A stretch of 64,000 nucleotides of DNA from Akkermansiaceae bacterium. Its GTDB lineage: Bacteria > Verrucomicrobiota > Verrucomicrobiia > Verrucomicrobiales > Akkermansiaceae. Location: the NCBI GenBank assembly GCA_023301765.1, contig JALZUC010000038.1, positions 1 to 64,000 on the forward strand, in the 5' to 3' direction. The notes beneath the pieces were generated by a model. The model was not told where the DNA came from and searched no databases. It saw only the letters and a program-made list of their open reading frames with translations. The position numbers were made by a program, and so were the translations under genes. Position 1 is the stretch's first letter. Every line of letters starts with the position of its first letter. Below, piece after piece: positions 1 to 7,937 of this stretch.

Positions 1-26
1 TCTAATCTTACAACTAACTTCACAAC

Positions 27-737
27 ATGATGAAAATCTACACCACCATGCTCTGCATTATCTTCAGTACACTCATCACACAAGCTGAGCCTACGAAATC
101 CCTACTCGATGTAGACCCAGACGTAATCTACATCAACGAACATATCGATCAAACAATCTACCTTCTGACCACCAAGCCCACCACAGTCTACGCCACCAAA
201 AAAGGCACACGTAGACTCGGCGCATATCCGGCTAACACCAATGTGGAACTGCTAGCCATCACAGATAAAGCCTACCGTGTTAAGGGTCAGGCCAGCCATG
301 CTGGTGTCACTGGATGGGTCAACCCCAAGTCTCTTGCATCCAAAGACAAAGACTTCATCGCTAATCTCAAAAAACTCTACCTTCGCCAACTCATCGTTAA
401 AGAAATCATCGCCAAGAACGATATCGCCATAGGTATGACAACAGAAGAAGCCCTCAAATCTATAGGCAACCCCACTGAAACTGAGGTCAAACAAACACGT
501 AAAGGTGAATCAGGAAAATGGCACTATATCGTACAAGAAGAACACAAGCACTACCGCATTATCAGAGATCCATACACCGGTAACCCCTACCGCCAGCTCT
601 CCCATATTACTACCGAGGAAACATCACGCATTACCCTAGAGCTCGAGAATAACACCATCACCTCTGTTACCCGTAAGGACAAAAATGGCCCAGCCAAAGT
701 GCGCATCATCCCAGTTCCAGTAGTTTTTCAGAAATAA
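27..737 (+). CDS. Secreted SH3-like domain protein, function unknown
   Basis: A 236-residue protein starting MMKIYTTM with a hydrophobic N-terminal stretch ending near residue 20 (ITQAEP), which reads as a signal peptide. Residues about 50-105 resemble a bacterial SH3-like fold: a run of short strands ending in a GVTGWVNP motif, typical of SH3b modules that bind peptidoglycan or other proteins. The remainder, about 110-236, is charged and contains an IAIGMTTEEALKSIGNPTE segment like the small outer-membrane/lipoprotein assembly (SmpA/OmlA-like) motif. I do not recognise the family by name. It is followed 17 bp later by a convergent gene. The domain reading is inference from sequence pattern only. 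Confidence 0.7.
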   Translation: MMKIYTTMLCIIFSTLITQAEPTKSLLDVDPDVIYINEHIDQTIYLLTTKPTTVYATKKGTRRLGAYPANTNVELLAITDKAYRVKGQASHAGVTGWVNPKSLASKDKDFIANLKKLYLRQLIVKEIIAKNDIAIGMTTEEALKSIGNPTETEVKQTRKGESGKWHYIVQEEHKHYRIIRDPYTGNPYRQLSHITTEETSRITLELENNTITSVTRKDKNGPAKVRIIPVPVVFQK

Positions 738-754
738 GACCCGCAATAAAAACT

Positions 755-1018
755 CTAGCCACCAGGCTTCGTCCGGTGCCCACCAAAGTATTTTTCACTG
801 CGGTACCTCAGCCACACACGTAAAGTCTGTGGCACTTGCTCTCGCTGTTCCTTAGTCAGCGTCTCATACAGAGCCATTACCGTGTCACGTTCACGACGGC
901 ACGCCTTATTTCTATGCGCGTCCCAGTGCCCACGTGCCAAGCGGATACGCCTATTTACCTCCTTCACCAGAGCCTTACCTGTGAGAGGTCTATTACTCTG
1001 TTTCTTCTTAGCAGGCAC
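755..1018 (-). CDS. Small basic hypothetical protein
   Basis: An 87-residue, strongly basic protein (Lys/Arg-rich N-terminus MPAKKK, then LARGHWDAHRNKACRRERD). The composition suggests nucleic-acid or ribosome contact, but no named motif is visible and no function is assigned. It is codirectional with dinB, 44 bp beyond the dinB stop, and could be cotranscribed with it. The patterned amphipathic segment (MALYETLTKEQREQVPQTLRVW begins near residue 48) supports a real protein rather than a chance frame. The opposite-strand frame over the same interval has a less protein-like composition. Confidence 0.6.
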   Translation of the reverse strand: MPAKKKQSNRPLTGKALVKEVNRRIRLARGHWDAHRNKACRRERDTVMALYETLTKEQREQVPQTLRVWLRYRSEKYFGGHRTKPGG

Positions 1019-1062
1019 AATTAGAATCTAAGTCACTCCCCCAGAAACTGCAAACTGTAAAC

Positions 1063-2103
1063 TCACTCAAACATCTCCAACTGAGGATCATCCCGTTCAT
1101 CCATCAGCCTGACACCTATCCCCAATAACCTAACAGCCTTTCCAGCACCACGTGACCACGCCTCGTCTAACAAGTCTCTAAAAACCCCCTCACTCATCCT
1201 CACCTGCGCACTCTCCGCCGTAGTTCTACTAAAATCAAAAAACTTTAGCTTCACCACCAGTGCTCGCACCTGACGATCACGGTATCTTTCATCTAGCAGC
1301 TTACTAACCCCCTCATACATACCCCGCATCACTGGTAATAACTCCGCCAAATTCACCACATCCACAGCAAAAGTATTCTCCTTACTAATCGACTTTCTAC
1401 TACGGTGAGGCCTCACCTCACGCTCATCAAAACCGCGGCACAGACCATGTAACTCAATACCCCACTTACCAAACCTCCGTGACAACTCAAATTTATCCAA
1501 CCTCTGTAAATCTCCACACGTCACCACCTTTATCCTACTTAACTTCTCCTGCATCCTCTTCCCCACTCCCCAGAGCTTTGCCACAGGTAACTCAGACATA
1601 AAAGCAGCTATACCCTCCTCCCTCACCTCAAACTGCCCATTAGGTTTATTCCAATCACTCGCAATCTTTGCCAACATCTTATTAGGTGCTATACCAGCGG
1701 ATGCACTGAGCCCTGTTTCTTCAAAAATCTGTGCCCTCACCTCCCGTGCAATAGCTGAGCCCGAGCTCCCCCAATGGCTCACATCCAGATACGCCTCATC
1801 CAGCGACAACGGCTCTATTAACTCCGTAAATCTACCAAAGATAGCACGAATCTTAGCAGACTCTGCCCGGTACAAATCAAAGCGCACCGGCAGCATAACA
1901 AGCTGCGGGCATAACTTCACCGCCTTAAAACCAGGCATCGCAGAGCATACACCATATTTCCTCGCCTCATAATTCGCTGCACAGATCACCCCCCTGCGGC
2001 TAGAGCCTCCTACAGCCACTGGCAGCCCGCTAAGCTCAGGCTGCTCGCGCTCCTCCACCGCCGCGTAGAAACAATCCATATCTATGTGAATACACTTCCT
2101 CAT
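1063..2103 (-). CDS. dinB: DNA polymerase IV (Y-family translesion polymerase)
   Basis: Error-prone Y-family polymerase that extends mismatched or lesion-blocked primers. The chosen start (346 residues, MRKCIHIDMD) puts the first catalytic aspartate at D8, as in known Pol IV; a start 7 codons upstream is possible but adds a non-family extension. Visible motifs are DMDCFYAAVE (residues 8-17), the palm motif SLDEAYLDV (100-108, with D102/E103 as catalytic metal ligands), the helix-hairpin-helix region around LWGVGKRMQEKL, and a little-finger domain in the C-terminal third. The protein ends LEMFE, a plausible beta-clamp binding tail. Length is normal for the family. Transcription diverges from rpsB across a 296-bp gap. 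Confidence 0.95.
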   Translation of the reverse strand: MRKCIHIDMDCFYAAVEEREQPELSGLPVAVGGSSRRGVICAANYEARKYGVCSAMPGFKAVKLCPQLVMLPVRFDLYRAESAKIRAIFGRFTELIEPLSLDEAYLDVSHWGSSGSAIAREVRAQIFEETGLSASAGIAPNKMLAKIASDWNKPNGQFEVREEGIAAFMSELPVAKLWGVGKRMQEKLSRIKVVTCGDLQRLDKFELSRRFGKWGIELHGLCRGFDEREVRPHRSRKSISKENTFAVDVVNLAELLPVMRGMYEGVSKLLDERYRDRQVRALVVKLKFFDFSRTTAESAQVRMSEGVFRDLLDEAWSRGAGKAVRLLGIGVRLMDERDDPQLEMFE

Positions 2104-2399
2104 CCCTTCACCCCCAGCATCCACCAGCTAGCCCTTAAGCGCAAAAAAATAAAATCATTTAAGCTCAAAAGCAAACTCGCCCCCTCCCTACAGAAATCAT
2201 AAGATATTTTCTCCCAGCAGAACCAAAAACACCTTGTCAAATGGCCCACCATAACTTAGGAAGCCAGCAGCCTTTGACACGCCGCCTTACCAACTAAGGG
2301 AAATTAAAGGACTTAGCTCCTCACAGAGCTATAAAAGCGGCGGATTTCCCAACCAAAATTGAGCCCCCCTGGTTTAAGGGAGGACAACTACCTAATACA
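2104..2399. other. dinB/rpsB divergent intergenic region
   Basis: No gene is seen in these 296 bases. Toward rpsB there is a TTGACA at 2274-2279, a possible -35 box, but no good -10 at the right distance. There is a short inverted repeat CCTTA/TAAGG near 2286-2299, a perfect 6-bp hairpin TAGCTC/GAGCTA at 2314-2331, and a second hairpin next to the rpsB ribosome binding site (separate entry). The region therefore probably carries the rpsB promoter and a structured 5' leader. The promoter call is weak. Confidence 0.4.
2347..2381 (+). promoter_or_regulatory. Hairpin in the rpsB leader overlapping the Shine-Dalgarno
   Basis: TCCC-AACCA (2347-2355) pairs with TGGTT-(TAA)-GGGA (2370-2381), giving 5+4 base pairs with a 3-nt bulge. 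Its 3' arm includes the first bases of the purine-rich GGGAGGA at 2378-2384, the only Shine-Dalgarno-like sequence before the rpsB ATG at 2400. Closing the stem would partly hide the ribosome binding site. Ribosomal protein S2 is known to control its own operon in some bacteria; control here is inference. Confidence 0.4.
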
Positions 2400-3080
2400 A
2401 TGGTCAACGAACTAATTAATGAAATGGTCGACGCTGGAGTTCACTACGGACACCAGACTCGCAAGTGGAACCCGAAGATGAAGCCTTACCTCATGAAGGA
2501 CAAAGGAGGGATCTACATCATCAACCTCGAAGAAACAGTTAAATGCCTAGATAAAGCGTCTGACTTCATCGGTGAACTCACCGGCAAGGGCAAAAAAGTC
2601 CTCTTCGTAGGATGTAAGCGCCAAGCACAAGACTCAGTGCGCGAAGCTGCAGAAGCAATCGGCCAATACTACGTGAATCACCGCTGGCTTGGTGGCACAC
2701 TCACTAACCTCTCCACCATCCGTCGTTCAGTTGAGCGTCTCAAATACCTTGAAGACATCGAGAAGTCACCTGACTTCAAAAAAATGTCCAAGAAAGAACT
2801 CTCCGCACTCGGTCGTGAGCGTAATAAACTCTTCCGCAACCTTCGTGGTGTGCGTGAGATGGACAAACTTCCTGCCGCCATGGTTATTGTAGACTCCGCT
2901 CGTGAGACTATCGCCGTTGCAGAAGCACGCCGTCTTAACATCCCAGTAATCGCTATTGTAGATACTAATGCAGACCCTGCTGTAGTAGATTACCCAATCC
3001 CAGGTAACGATGACGCCACTCGCTCCATCCGCCTCATCCTCCAAAACCTCGTCGATTCCATCGCCGTTGCTAAGGACTGA
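2400..3080 (+). CDS. rpsB: 30S ribosomal protein S2
   Basis: A 226-residue S2 protein of the small ribosomal subunit. It begins MVNELINEMVDAGVHYGHQTRKWNPKM, and the GVHYGHQTRKWNPKM block is diagnostic. Further family landmarks are YVNHRWLGGTLTN near residues 91-103, the internal coiled-coil segment rich in Lys/Glu (about 110-155), and the C-terminal NIPVIAIVDTNADP block. It is slightly shorter than many S2 proteins because the C-terminal tail ends soon after RLILQNLVDSIAVAKD. It forms the usual operon with tsf, 40 bp downstream, ended by a strong terminator after tsf. Confidence 0.98.
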   Translation: MVNELINEMVDAGVHYGHQTRKWNPKMKPYLMKDKGGIYIINLEETVKCLDKASDFIGELTGKGKKVLFVGCKRQAQDSVREAAEAIGQYYVNHRWLGGTLTNLSTIRRSVERLKYLEDIEKSPDFKKMSKKELSALGRERNKLFRNLRGVREMDKLPAAMVIVDSARETIAVAEARRLNIPVIAIVDTNADPAVVDYPIPGNDDATRSIRLILQNLVDSIAVAKD

Positions 3081-3120
3081 TCCATTTACTAAATCACTTA
3101 TCTCCTAAACTAATATTACC

Positions 3121-3990
3121 ATGGCTATTACCGCATCAGCTGTTCAAGAGCTCCGTAAAATAACCAATGCAGGCATGATGGCCTGTAAGAAAGCCCTCAC
3201 AGAAACTGACGGCGACCTTGATTCCGCAGTGAAGCTACTTCGTGAAAAGGGTATTGTTAAGTCAGCAGGTCGTTCAGACCGTGAAACATCAGAAGGCCTC
3301 GTATCTGCGCATGTTGCAGAATGTGCTAAAAGCGGCATACTTGCTGAAGTAAACTGTGAAACTGACTTCGTTGCTAAAAACGAAGCCTTTGGCGCATTTG
3401 TTACAGACATCACTAAAACTGTTGCTGAATCTGACGCTGCAGATGCAGAAACCGCAGGTGCTGTTCCCTTCGTAGATGGTACCGTGCAAGACGCACTTGG
3501 TGCTAAGTTCACCGAACTTGGTGAAGTAATTAAAATCAAGCAAGTTACACGTTTTGACGCTAGCGGTAACGGTGCAGTCTCCAGCTACATCCACATGGGT
3601 GGTAAAGTTGGTGTTCTACTTGAACTCAGTGCTGAAAATGCTGACACCAAGGACAACGCTATCTTCCAAGAGCTCTCACGTGATATCTGTCTTCACATCG
3701 CCGCATCTAACCCTGCTGGCCTTACTCGTGACGACATTGACGCCACCACTATTGAGGAGGAAAATGAGATCAACCGTAAGCAACTAGAAGCTGACGGCAA
3801 GCCAGCTGAGATCATCGAAAAGATCCTCATTGGTAAAATCAACAAATACTTCTCAGAGTCCTGCCTCATTGATCAGGCCTTTGTTAAAGATCCTGAACTC
3901 AGCATCAAAAAGCTCCTAGCAGCTAAAAGCAAGGAGCTAGGTGACACTGTAGACATCGCACGCTACGCGCGCTTCAGCATCGGTGCTTAA
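3121..3990 (+). CDS. tsf: Elongation factor Ts
   Basis: Guanine-nucleotide exchange factor for EF-Tu, 289 residues, a normal length. The N-terminal UBA-like domain reads VQELRKITNAGMMACKKALTE, followed by the TDGDLDSAVKLLREKG stretch. The EF-Tu-contacting core is seen in EVNCETDFVAKN (about residues 77-88), in which the TDFVA motif inserts next to the EF-Tu nucleotide site. The C-terminal dimerisation-type domain carries VGVLLELS and DICLHIAASNP. It lies directly downstream of rpsB on the same strand, and an intrinsic terminator follows 23 bp after its stop. Confidence 0.98.
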   Translation: MAITASAVQELRKITNAGMMACKKALTETDGDLDSAVKLLREKGIVKSAGRSDRETSEGLVSAHVAECAKSGILAEVNCETDFVAKNEAFGAFVTDITKTVAESDAADAETAGAVPFVDGTVQDALGAKFTELGEVIKIKQVTRFDASGNGAVSSYIHMGGKVGVLLELSAENADTKDNAIFQELSRDICLHIAASNPAGLTRDDIDATTIEEENEINRKQLEADGKPAEIIEKILIGKINKYFSESCLIDQAFVKDPELSIKKLLAAKSKELGDTVDIARYARFSIGA

Positions 3991-4013
3991 TCCTAAGTAA
4001 CTACCAAATCTAC

Positions 4014-4050
4014 AAAGCCCGCCCTGCTCCCAAGCACGGCGGGCTTTTTT
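4014..4050 (+). terminator. Intrinsic terminator of rpsB-tsf
   Basis: AAAGCCCGCC at 4014-4023 pairs with GGCGGGCTTT at 4038-4047 around a 14-nt loop, and the 3' arm runs into a T tract ending at 4050. It begins 23 bp after the tsf stop. The GC-rich stem and T tract fit Rho-independent termination. Confidence 0.9.
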
Positions 4051-4220
4051 GTCTAGCGCTAGACTATATAGTCCGCTGCAGAATCTCGATTAAAAGATAG
4101 TATTATAGCACAACTGGCAGACATATTCAAGCTGCTGTAGCCTTCTTCAGTAAGATCTACTGTCATTAAATGACTTATCCCAAAACTTTGGTGTAGCCGT
4201 CAAAATATTGGCTATATGGA

Positions 4221-4267
4221 CAAAAAATCAATAACCCCAGTCCTCATTGAGGACTGGGGTTATTGAT
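4221..4267 (-). terminator. Intrinsic terminator after tRNA-Tyr
   Basis: A perfect inverted repeat (arms of about 20 bp, 4227-4246 and 4248-4267, GC-rich core ACCCCAGTCCTC) is followed on the minus strand by six T residues (4227-4222). It starts at the CCA end of the tRNA gene, so the primary transcript would end in this hairpin. The remaining bases from 4051 to 4220 and 4353 to 4445 show no gene. Confidence 0.85.
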
Positions 4268-4352
4268 GGTGGGCAGGGAAGGATTCGAACCTTCGTACAC
4301 TTACGTGAGCAGATTTACAGTCTGCCGCCTTTAACCACTCGGCCACCTACCC
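4267..4352 (-). tRNA. tRNA-Tyr (anticodon GTA)
   Basis: The minus strand folds as a class II tRNA with a long variable arm. The acceptor stem is GGGTAGG paired with CCTGCCC (one G-U pair), the T arm is GAAGG-TTCGAAT-CCTTC, and the anticodon stem-loop is GCAGACTGTAAATCTGC with GTA at 4316-4318. Discriminator A73 is at 4270 and the CCA end is encoded (4267-4269). Position 37, next to the anticodon, is A, as expected for tRNAs reading UNN codons. These are the normal substrates of MiaA/MiaB, and a miaB gene occurs at 45-47 kb. Confidence 0.97.
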
Positions 4353-4445
4353 AGTAGGTTGTGTGTGGGTCTCTCGTGAGACGGGTGATTAAATACGCTC
4401 ACACAACTCTACTGACAAGGTAAAAATAAGATTTACCCTAGGTTT

Positions 4446-5750
4446 TTATGTAAAGATCTCGCTTACAGCTCTGCCTTTATGAGCCACCTGGAATGGTCGC
4501 CCTGAGGGGGAGAGTAAAATAGCACTCGTATCCATGCCTAAAGCCTTCGCAATAGTGGCATTAAAGTCCTGAACAGTAACTTTATTATCTTTTACTTTAT
4601 TACCCTTAGAATCTGTAGATCCATATACCATACCTTGCTTTATTCCACCTCCTGCTAAGAGGCTAGAATAGGCAGATGGGTGGTGGTCACGGCCATTATT
4701 ATGCCTTTCTATAATACTAGGGGTTCTGCCAAATTCTGTGGTGAGTACTACAAGAGTGCTATCCAGCATACCTTTATTATGTAAATCTGTGATCAGTGCA
4801 GCGTATGTCTGATCCAGCACTTTACAACGCGCCTCAACAGCCTTGAAGTTATCATAGTGTGTATCCCAGCCGCCTAGACTAACTTCTACAAACCTAACGC
4901 CATGCTCTACTAGGCGGCGTGCCAGTAGACACCCTTGCCCAAAAGAGTTTTTCCCATAGGCTTCTTTCGCTGATTTAGGCTCAGCATTAATATCAAAAGC
5001 TTTTAGGTCCTTGCTTTTCATTAAACTTACAGCCTCTTTATAGAGCGAATCATAAGAGTCAGCTGCTGCATTGTTATGTTTTTCATGAAACCCTTTGTTA
5101 AGCTTATCAGCAAGGCTCAGACGCCTATCAAAATCTTCTGCACTTACAGATGAAGCACGCACACTATCCTTGAGGCCTTCATCAGCTCTCCCTAGAGGAA
5201 CCCCTCCATGCTTAGTCTCAAAAAAACCAGGAGAGGCGTCAGCAGGATTAGTACCTACAGTTACAAACCCCGGAATCTCTTTATTTTTACGCCCCTTGAG
5301 CTTCATCGTCCACGCTCCAAGAGTAGGGTGAACTATCGTCCCCCGTGGAGCATAGCTACGGTGCAGCATATATTGACCCCGATCATGGGCACCATTGATC
5401 GACGTCATTGAACGTATGAGGCATACCTTATCCATTACCTCAGCGGTTTTTGGAAGATATTGACTGATTTGAATACCATCAGCACTTGTATTAATAGCCT
5501 CCACCGGTCCCTGGACCTCTTTTTTATCAGCTTTCATATCAAAGGTATCGATATGACTCATTCCTCCTGACATATTAAGAAATATAACCGCTTCCGCCGG
5601 GTTCTTTGATTGCTGAGATGATTGACCAAAGGCACTACTAGCAACGCTACCTCCAATCATGGGGGCTAGACCGACACCAAGATAAGTGCGGGCAGCATTC
5701 ATCATGAATGCACGTCTTGAAAGTTCGTCTTGTTTGTTTAGCTCTTTCAT
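4446..5750 (-). CDS. DUF1501 family Tat-exported protein
   Basis: A 434-residue protein of the DUF1501 family, abundant in Planctomycetes and Verrucomicrobia and related to the alkaline-phosphatase/sulfatase fold. The N-terminus carries a twin-arginine signal: SRRAFM at residues 11-16, then a hydrophobic stretch ending near AFGQ. The family blocks AVIFLNMSGGMSHIDTFDMK, RSYAPRG, GVRFVEVSLGGWDTHYDN and LVVLTTEFGRTP followed by DHHPSAYSSLLAGGG are present, and the conserved Asp/His residues suggest a metal site. It lies 47 bp downstream of the DUF1549 gene, its standard partner. Substrates of the pair are unknown. Confidence 0.9.
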   Translation of the reverse strand: MKELNKQDELSRRAFMMNAARTYLGVGLAPMIGGSVASSAFGQSSQQSKNPAEAVIFLNMSGGMSHIDTFDMKADKKEVQGPVEAINTSADGIQISQYLPKTAEVMDKVCLIRSMTSINGAHDRGQYMLHRSYAPRGTIVHPTLGAWTMKLKGRKNKEIPGFVTVGTNPADASPGFFETKHGGVPLGRADEGLKDSVRASSVSAEDFDRRLSLADKLNKGFHEKHNNAAADSYDSLYKEAVSLMKSKDLKAFDINAEPKSAKEAYGKNSFGQGCLLARRLVEHGVRFVEVSLGGWDTHYDNFKAVEARCKVLDQTYAALITDLHNKGMLDSTLVVLTTEFGRTPSIIERHNNGRDHHPSAYSSLLAGGGIKQGMVYGSTDSKGNKVKDNKVTVQDFNATIAKALGMDTSAILLSPSGRPFQVAHKGRAVSEIFT

Positions 5751-5797
5751 TATTGAATATATTTTATGTTTATCGGGTGTTTATTAATCTATTAACT

Positions 5798-7729
5798 TTA
5801 AGGGATAAATAGAAACTCCCTAGTATTCACAAGAGCTGAAACAATGTTACGATAACCCTCGTCACCACGCTCTTTCACTTCTTCCTGCATAATTATCATT
5901 TCACTATCAGTGGGTAGCCGTGAGAGAGTTCCCATGAACAGAGAGCGGATACGATCTTGCTCGGTTCCTTTAGATAGCTTGTGGATATGTGCTCTATGAT
6001 TGGCCACCACTAGTTTCTCTACTTGACCATTCATCATAGAAAGGACTTGAGTTGGGTTTGACTCTCTAGTTGCGGAGTCTAGTAAAACTCGATCTGATTG
6101 TCCAAATATACGAAGTACGTGCCCTGCTGGTGCCGGTGACTCTAGCTCTGAAGCACGCGCAATCCCTTTCATGGCAACGCGTGAGTCTTCTCTTTTACGA
6201 TTAGACGATTTGCTGCTATTATTCATATCATCCATTAACTGCTTAGTGTATTCAAGTAGTTCCTGTGGTGTATCTAGGGCAAGCACTTCCTTCTGAAGTT
6301 CTTGCATAGTCATTTGTCCATCGCGGATGACCTTACCTGTGAAAACAATATCATCTGCTGATCCACGTGTAGGTAGTTTATCTGGATTACCGGATATGAG
6401 AGTAACTAGTGAATCCCAGTATTGTTCTGCACTCATACGTTCGATCTTTCTACCATCAAAGATCGGCTGTTCACCAAATGCTGGTGGCTTATTAGACGAT
6501 TCAAAAGCATACACTCGTGTGAGCATAAGCACCTGTTGGAATGCCTTTAGATCATAGTTTAGGTCTTGCATCAGGCGCACAAGATAATTTGTCATCTCTG
6601 GTGATGTAGTACGATTTGCCTCTACATATTCATCAATAGGCTCAAAAAGACCCGTTCCGATGATACGCTTCCACATGCGATTAGTGATGATAGTGGTAAA
6701 TTGAATATTTTCAGGTGATGCCACCCACGCTGCAAAACGCTCCATGCCATCAGAATCATTACTTCGATCTGACATGCGCACAGACTTTCCAAATGGAGTT
6801 TTAGCTCCCACCCACTCATTAGGATCACCATCACTGTATTGGTAATCATCTGGTAGTTTTATGCGGCCTGTGCCAGCCCCGGTGAGTGAGCTATAGTAAA
6901 CCTCGTCACCTAGGTATCTTACTAACCTCCCTAGCGGCGTATTTTGGGTGCCCTTTTTGCCCATATCCCCCCAGAGTTCACCCCATACTTTTTTCTTAAT
7001 GTCTGTTTGCCCATTAGAGAAGGCTGCCAGGCGGTAGAAGTCCATACGCTCCCAGTTATCAAATGGATGATCGTGGCACTGCGCACACTCCATACGTGTG
7101 CCAAGGAAAAGGCGCATGGTATTGGACATATTATCAAGAGGCATACCTTTGTCCCTGATATAGTAGCCTACAGCTCCATTTTCCCAGATAGAACCTTGTG
7201 CAGAGAGCAGCTCGCGTGTCATGTCATGATATGGCATATTCTCACGTACTGCTTTGCGTACCCATGCCATGTAAGGTGCCGCTGTCCTGCGCGATTCAAA
7301 ATCTTCTTGGACTCTAAGCATGTCCACTAGCCAATTACCCATATGGCTATCATAGCCTTTTGATTTCATGAGATAACGTACTAGCAGTAATCTCTTATTG
7401 GGATCCTCTGATTCCAGAAATACTCTAGCCTCTTCAACTGTGGGTATACGCCCAGCAGCTAAAAGAAAACTACGGCGTAAAAATACAGCATCAGTGGCGT
7501 CCTTAGGTATACTTGCACGCTTCCGCTTATAAATCTTGGCTATATGCACATCTACCTTACGAGCAGCGGCAATAAGCTCTTTTTCAGTAAATTCCTTCTT
7601 GTCTTTAATCTGCGCATGAATAGCAGTAGCGGAAAATGACAGGCCTAATGTGCAAGCCCCTGCAACAAGTAAGGCACGTGGAGTGGAGCGATTCAGAACG
7701 CTAAGGTTATGAGGTTTATTCAAAGGCAT
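5798..7729 (-). CDS. DUF1549/DUF1553 domain secreted protein
   Basis: A protein of about 643 residues from the chosen start MPLNKPHNLS; a start 18 codons upstream exists but makes a poorer signal region. A signal peptide (RALLVAGACTLGLSFSATAIHA) precedes the DUF1549 domain (about residues 60-260), which holds a CAQCHDHPF motif. The CxxCH is heme-like, although in this family it is not proven to bind c-type heme. The DUF1553 domain covers the C-terminal half (WASPENIQFTTIITNRMWKRIIG, RKIERMSAEQYWDSL, SRLPTDSEM). It is usually encoded next to DUF1501 proteins, as here, and the two probably act together in the periplasm. Function is unknown. Confidence 0.88.
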   Translation of the reverse strand: MPLNKPHNLSVLNRSTPRALLVAGACTLGLSFSATAIHAQIKDKKEFTEKELIAAARKVDVHIAKIYKRKRASIPKDATDAVFLRRSFLLAAGRIPTVEEARVFLESEDPNKRLLLVRYLMKSKGYDSHMGNWLVDMLRVQEDFESRRTAAPYMAWVRKAVRENMPYHDMTRELLSAQGSIWENGAVGYYIRDKGMPLDNMSNTMRLFLGTRMECAQCHDHPFDNWERMDFYRLAAFSNGQTDIKKKVWGELWGDMGKKGTQNTPLGRLVRYLGDEVYYSSLTGAGTGRIKLPDDYQYSDGDPNEWVGAKTPFGKSVRMSDRSNDSDGMERFAAWVASPENIQFTTIITNRMWKRIIGTGLFEPIDEYVEANRTTSPEMTNYLVRLMQDLNYDLKAFQQVLMLTRVYAFESSNKPPAFGEQPIFDGRKIERMSAEQYWDSLVTLISGNPDKLPTRGSADDIVFTGKVIRDGQMTMQELQKEVLALDTPQELLEYTKQLMDDMNNSSKSSNRKREDSRVAMKGIARASELESPAPAGHVLRIFGQSDRVLLDSATRESNPTQVLSMMNGQVEKLVVANHRAHIHKLSKGTEQDRIRSLFMGTLSRLPTDSEMIIMQEEVKERGDEGYRNIVSALVNTREFLFIP

Positions 7730-7900
7730 TTGTATAATGTCGCATTTATTTGAGAATCCTACAATGACTATTATAAAAAACATGCCTCTTAGAGGCTAAG
7801 CTCCAAGTAATAGACGGCAATCATGCCTAGCTACTTTTGAAAGTGGAGTATACAGTATCTTTTAGACATCAAGATCTATAATACTCGAAAGATGTATACT

Positions 7901-7916
7901 CTCTAATATATTAGAG
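7901..7916. repeat. 16-bp perfect palindrome upstream of the DUF1549 gene
   Basis: CTCTAATATATTAGAG is a perfect dyad in the 208-bp gap between thrC (stop at 7938) and the DUF1549 start (7729). No T tract follows it on either strand, so it is not a convincing terminator. It could be an operator for the DUF1549/DUF1501 pair or a weak RNA hairpin after thrC. Confidence 0.35.
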
Positions 7917-7937
7917 TAGCTATTGGGTAATCTCTTA

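Noticed and set aside
4227-4267. Long perfect inverted repeat that could be an insertion-sequence end or part of a repeat family
   Set aside because: Single copy, starts at the tRNA-Tyr CCA end and is followed by six T residues on that strand, so it is the tRNA terminator. No transposase is nearby.
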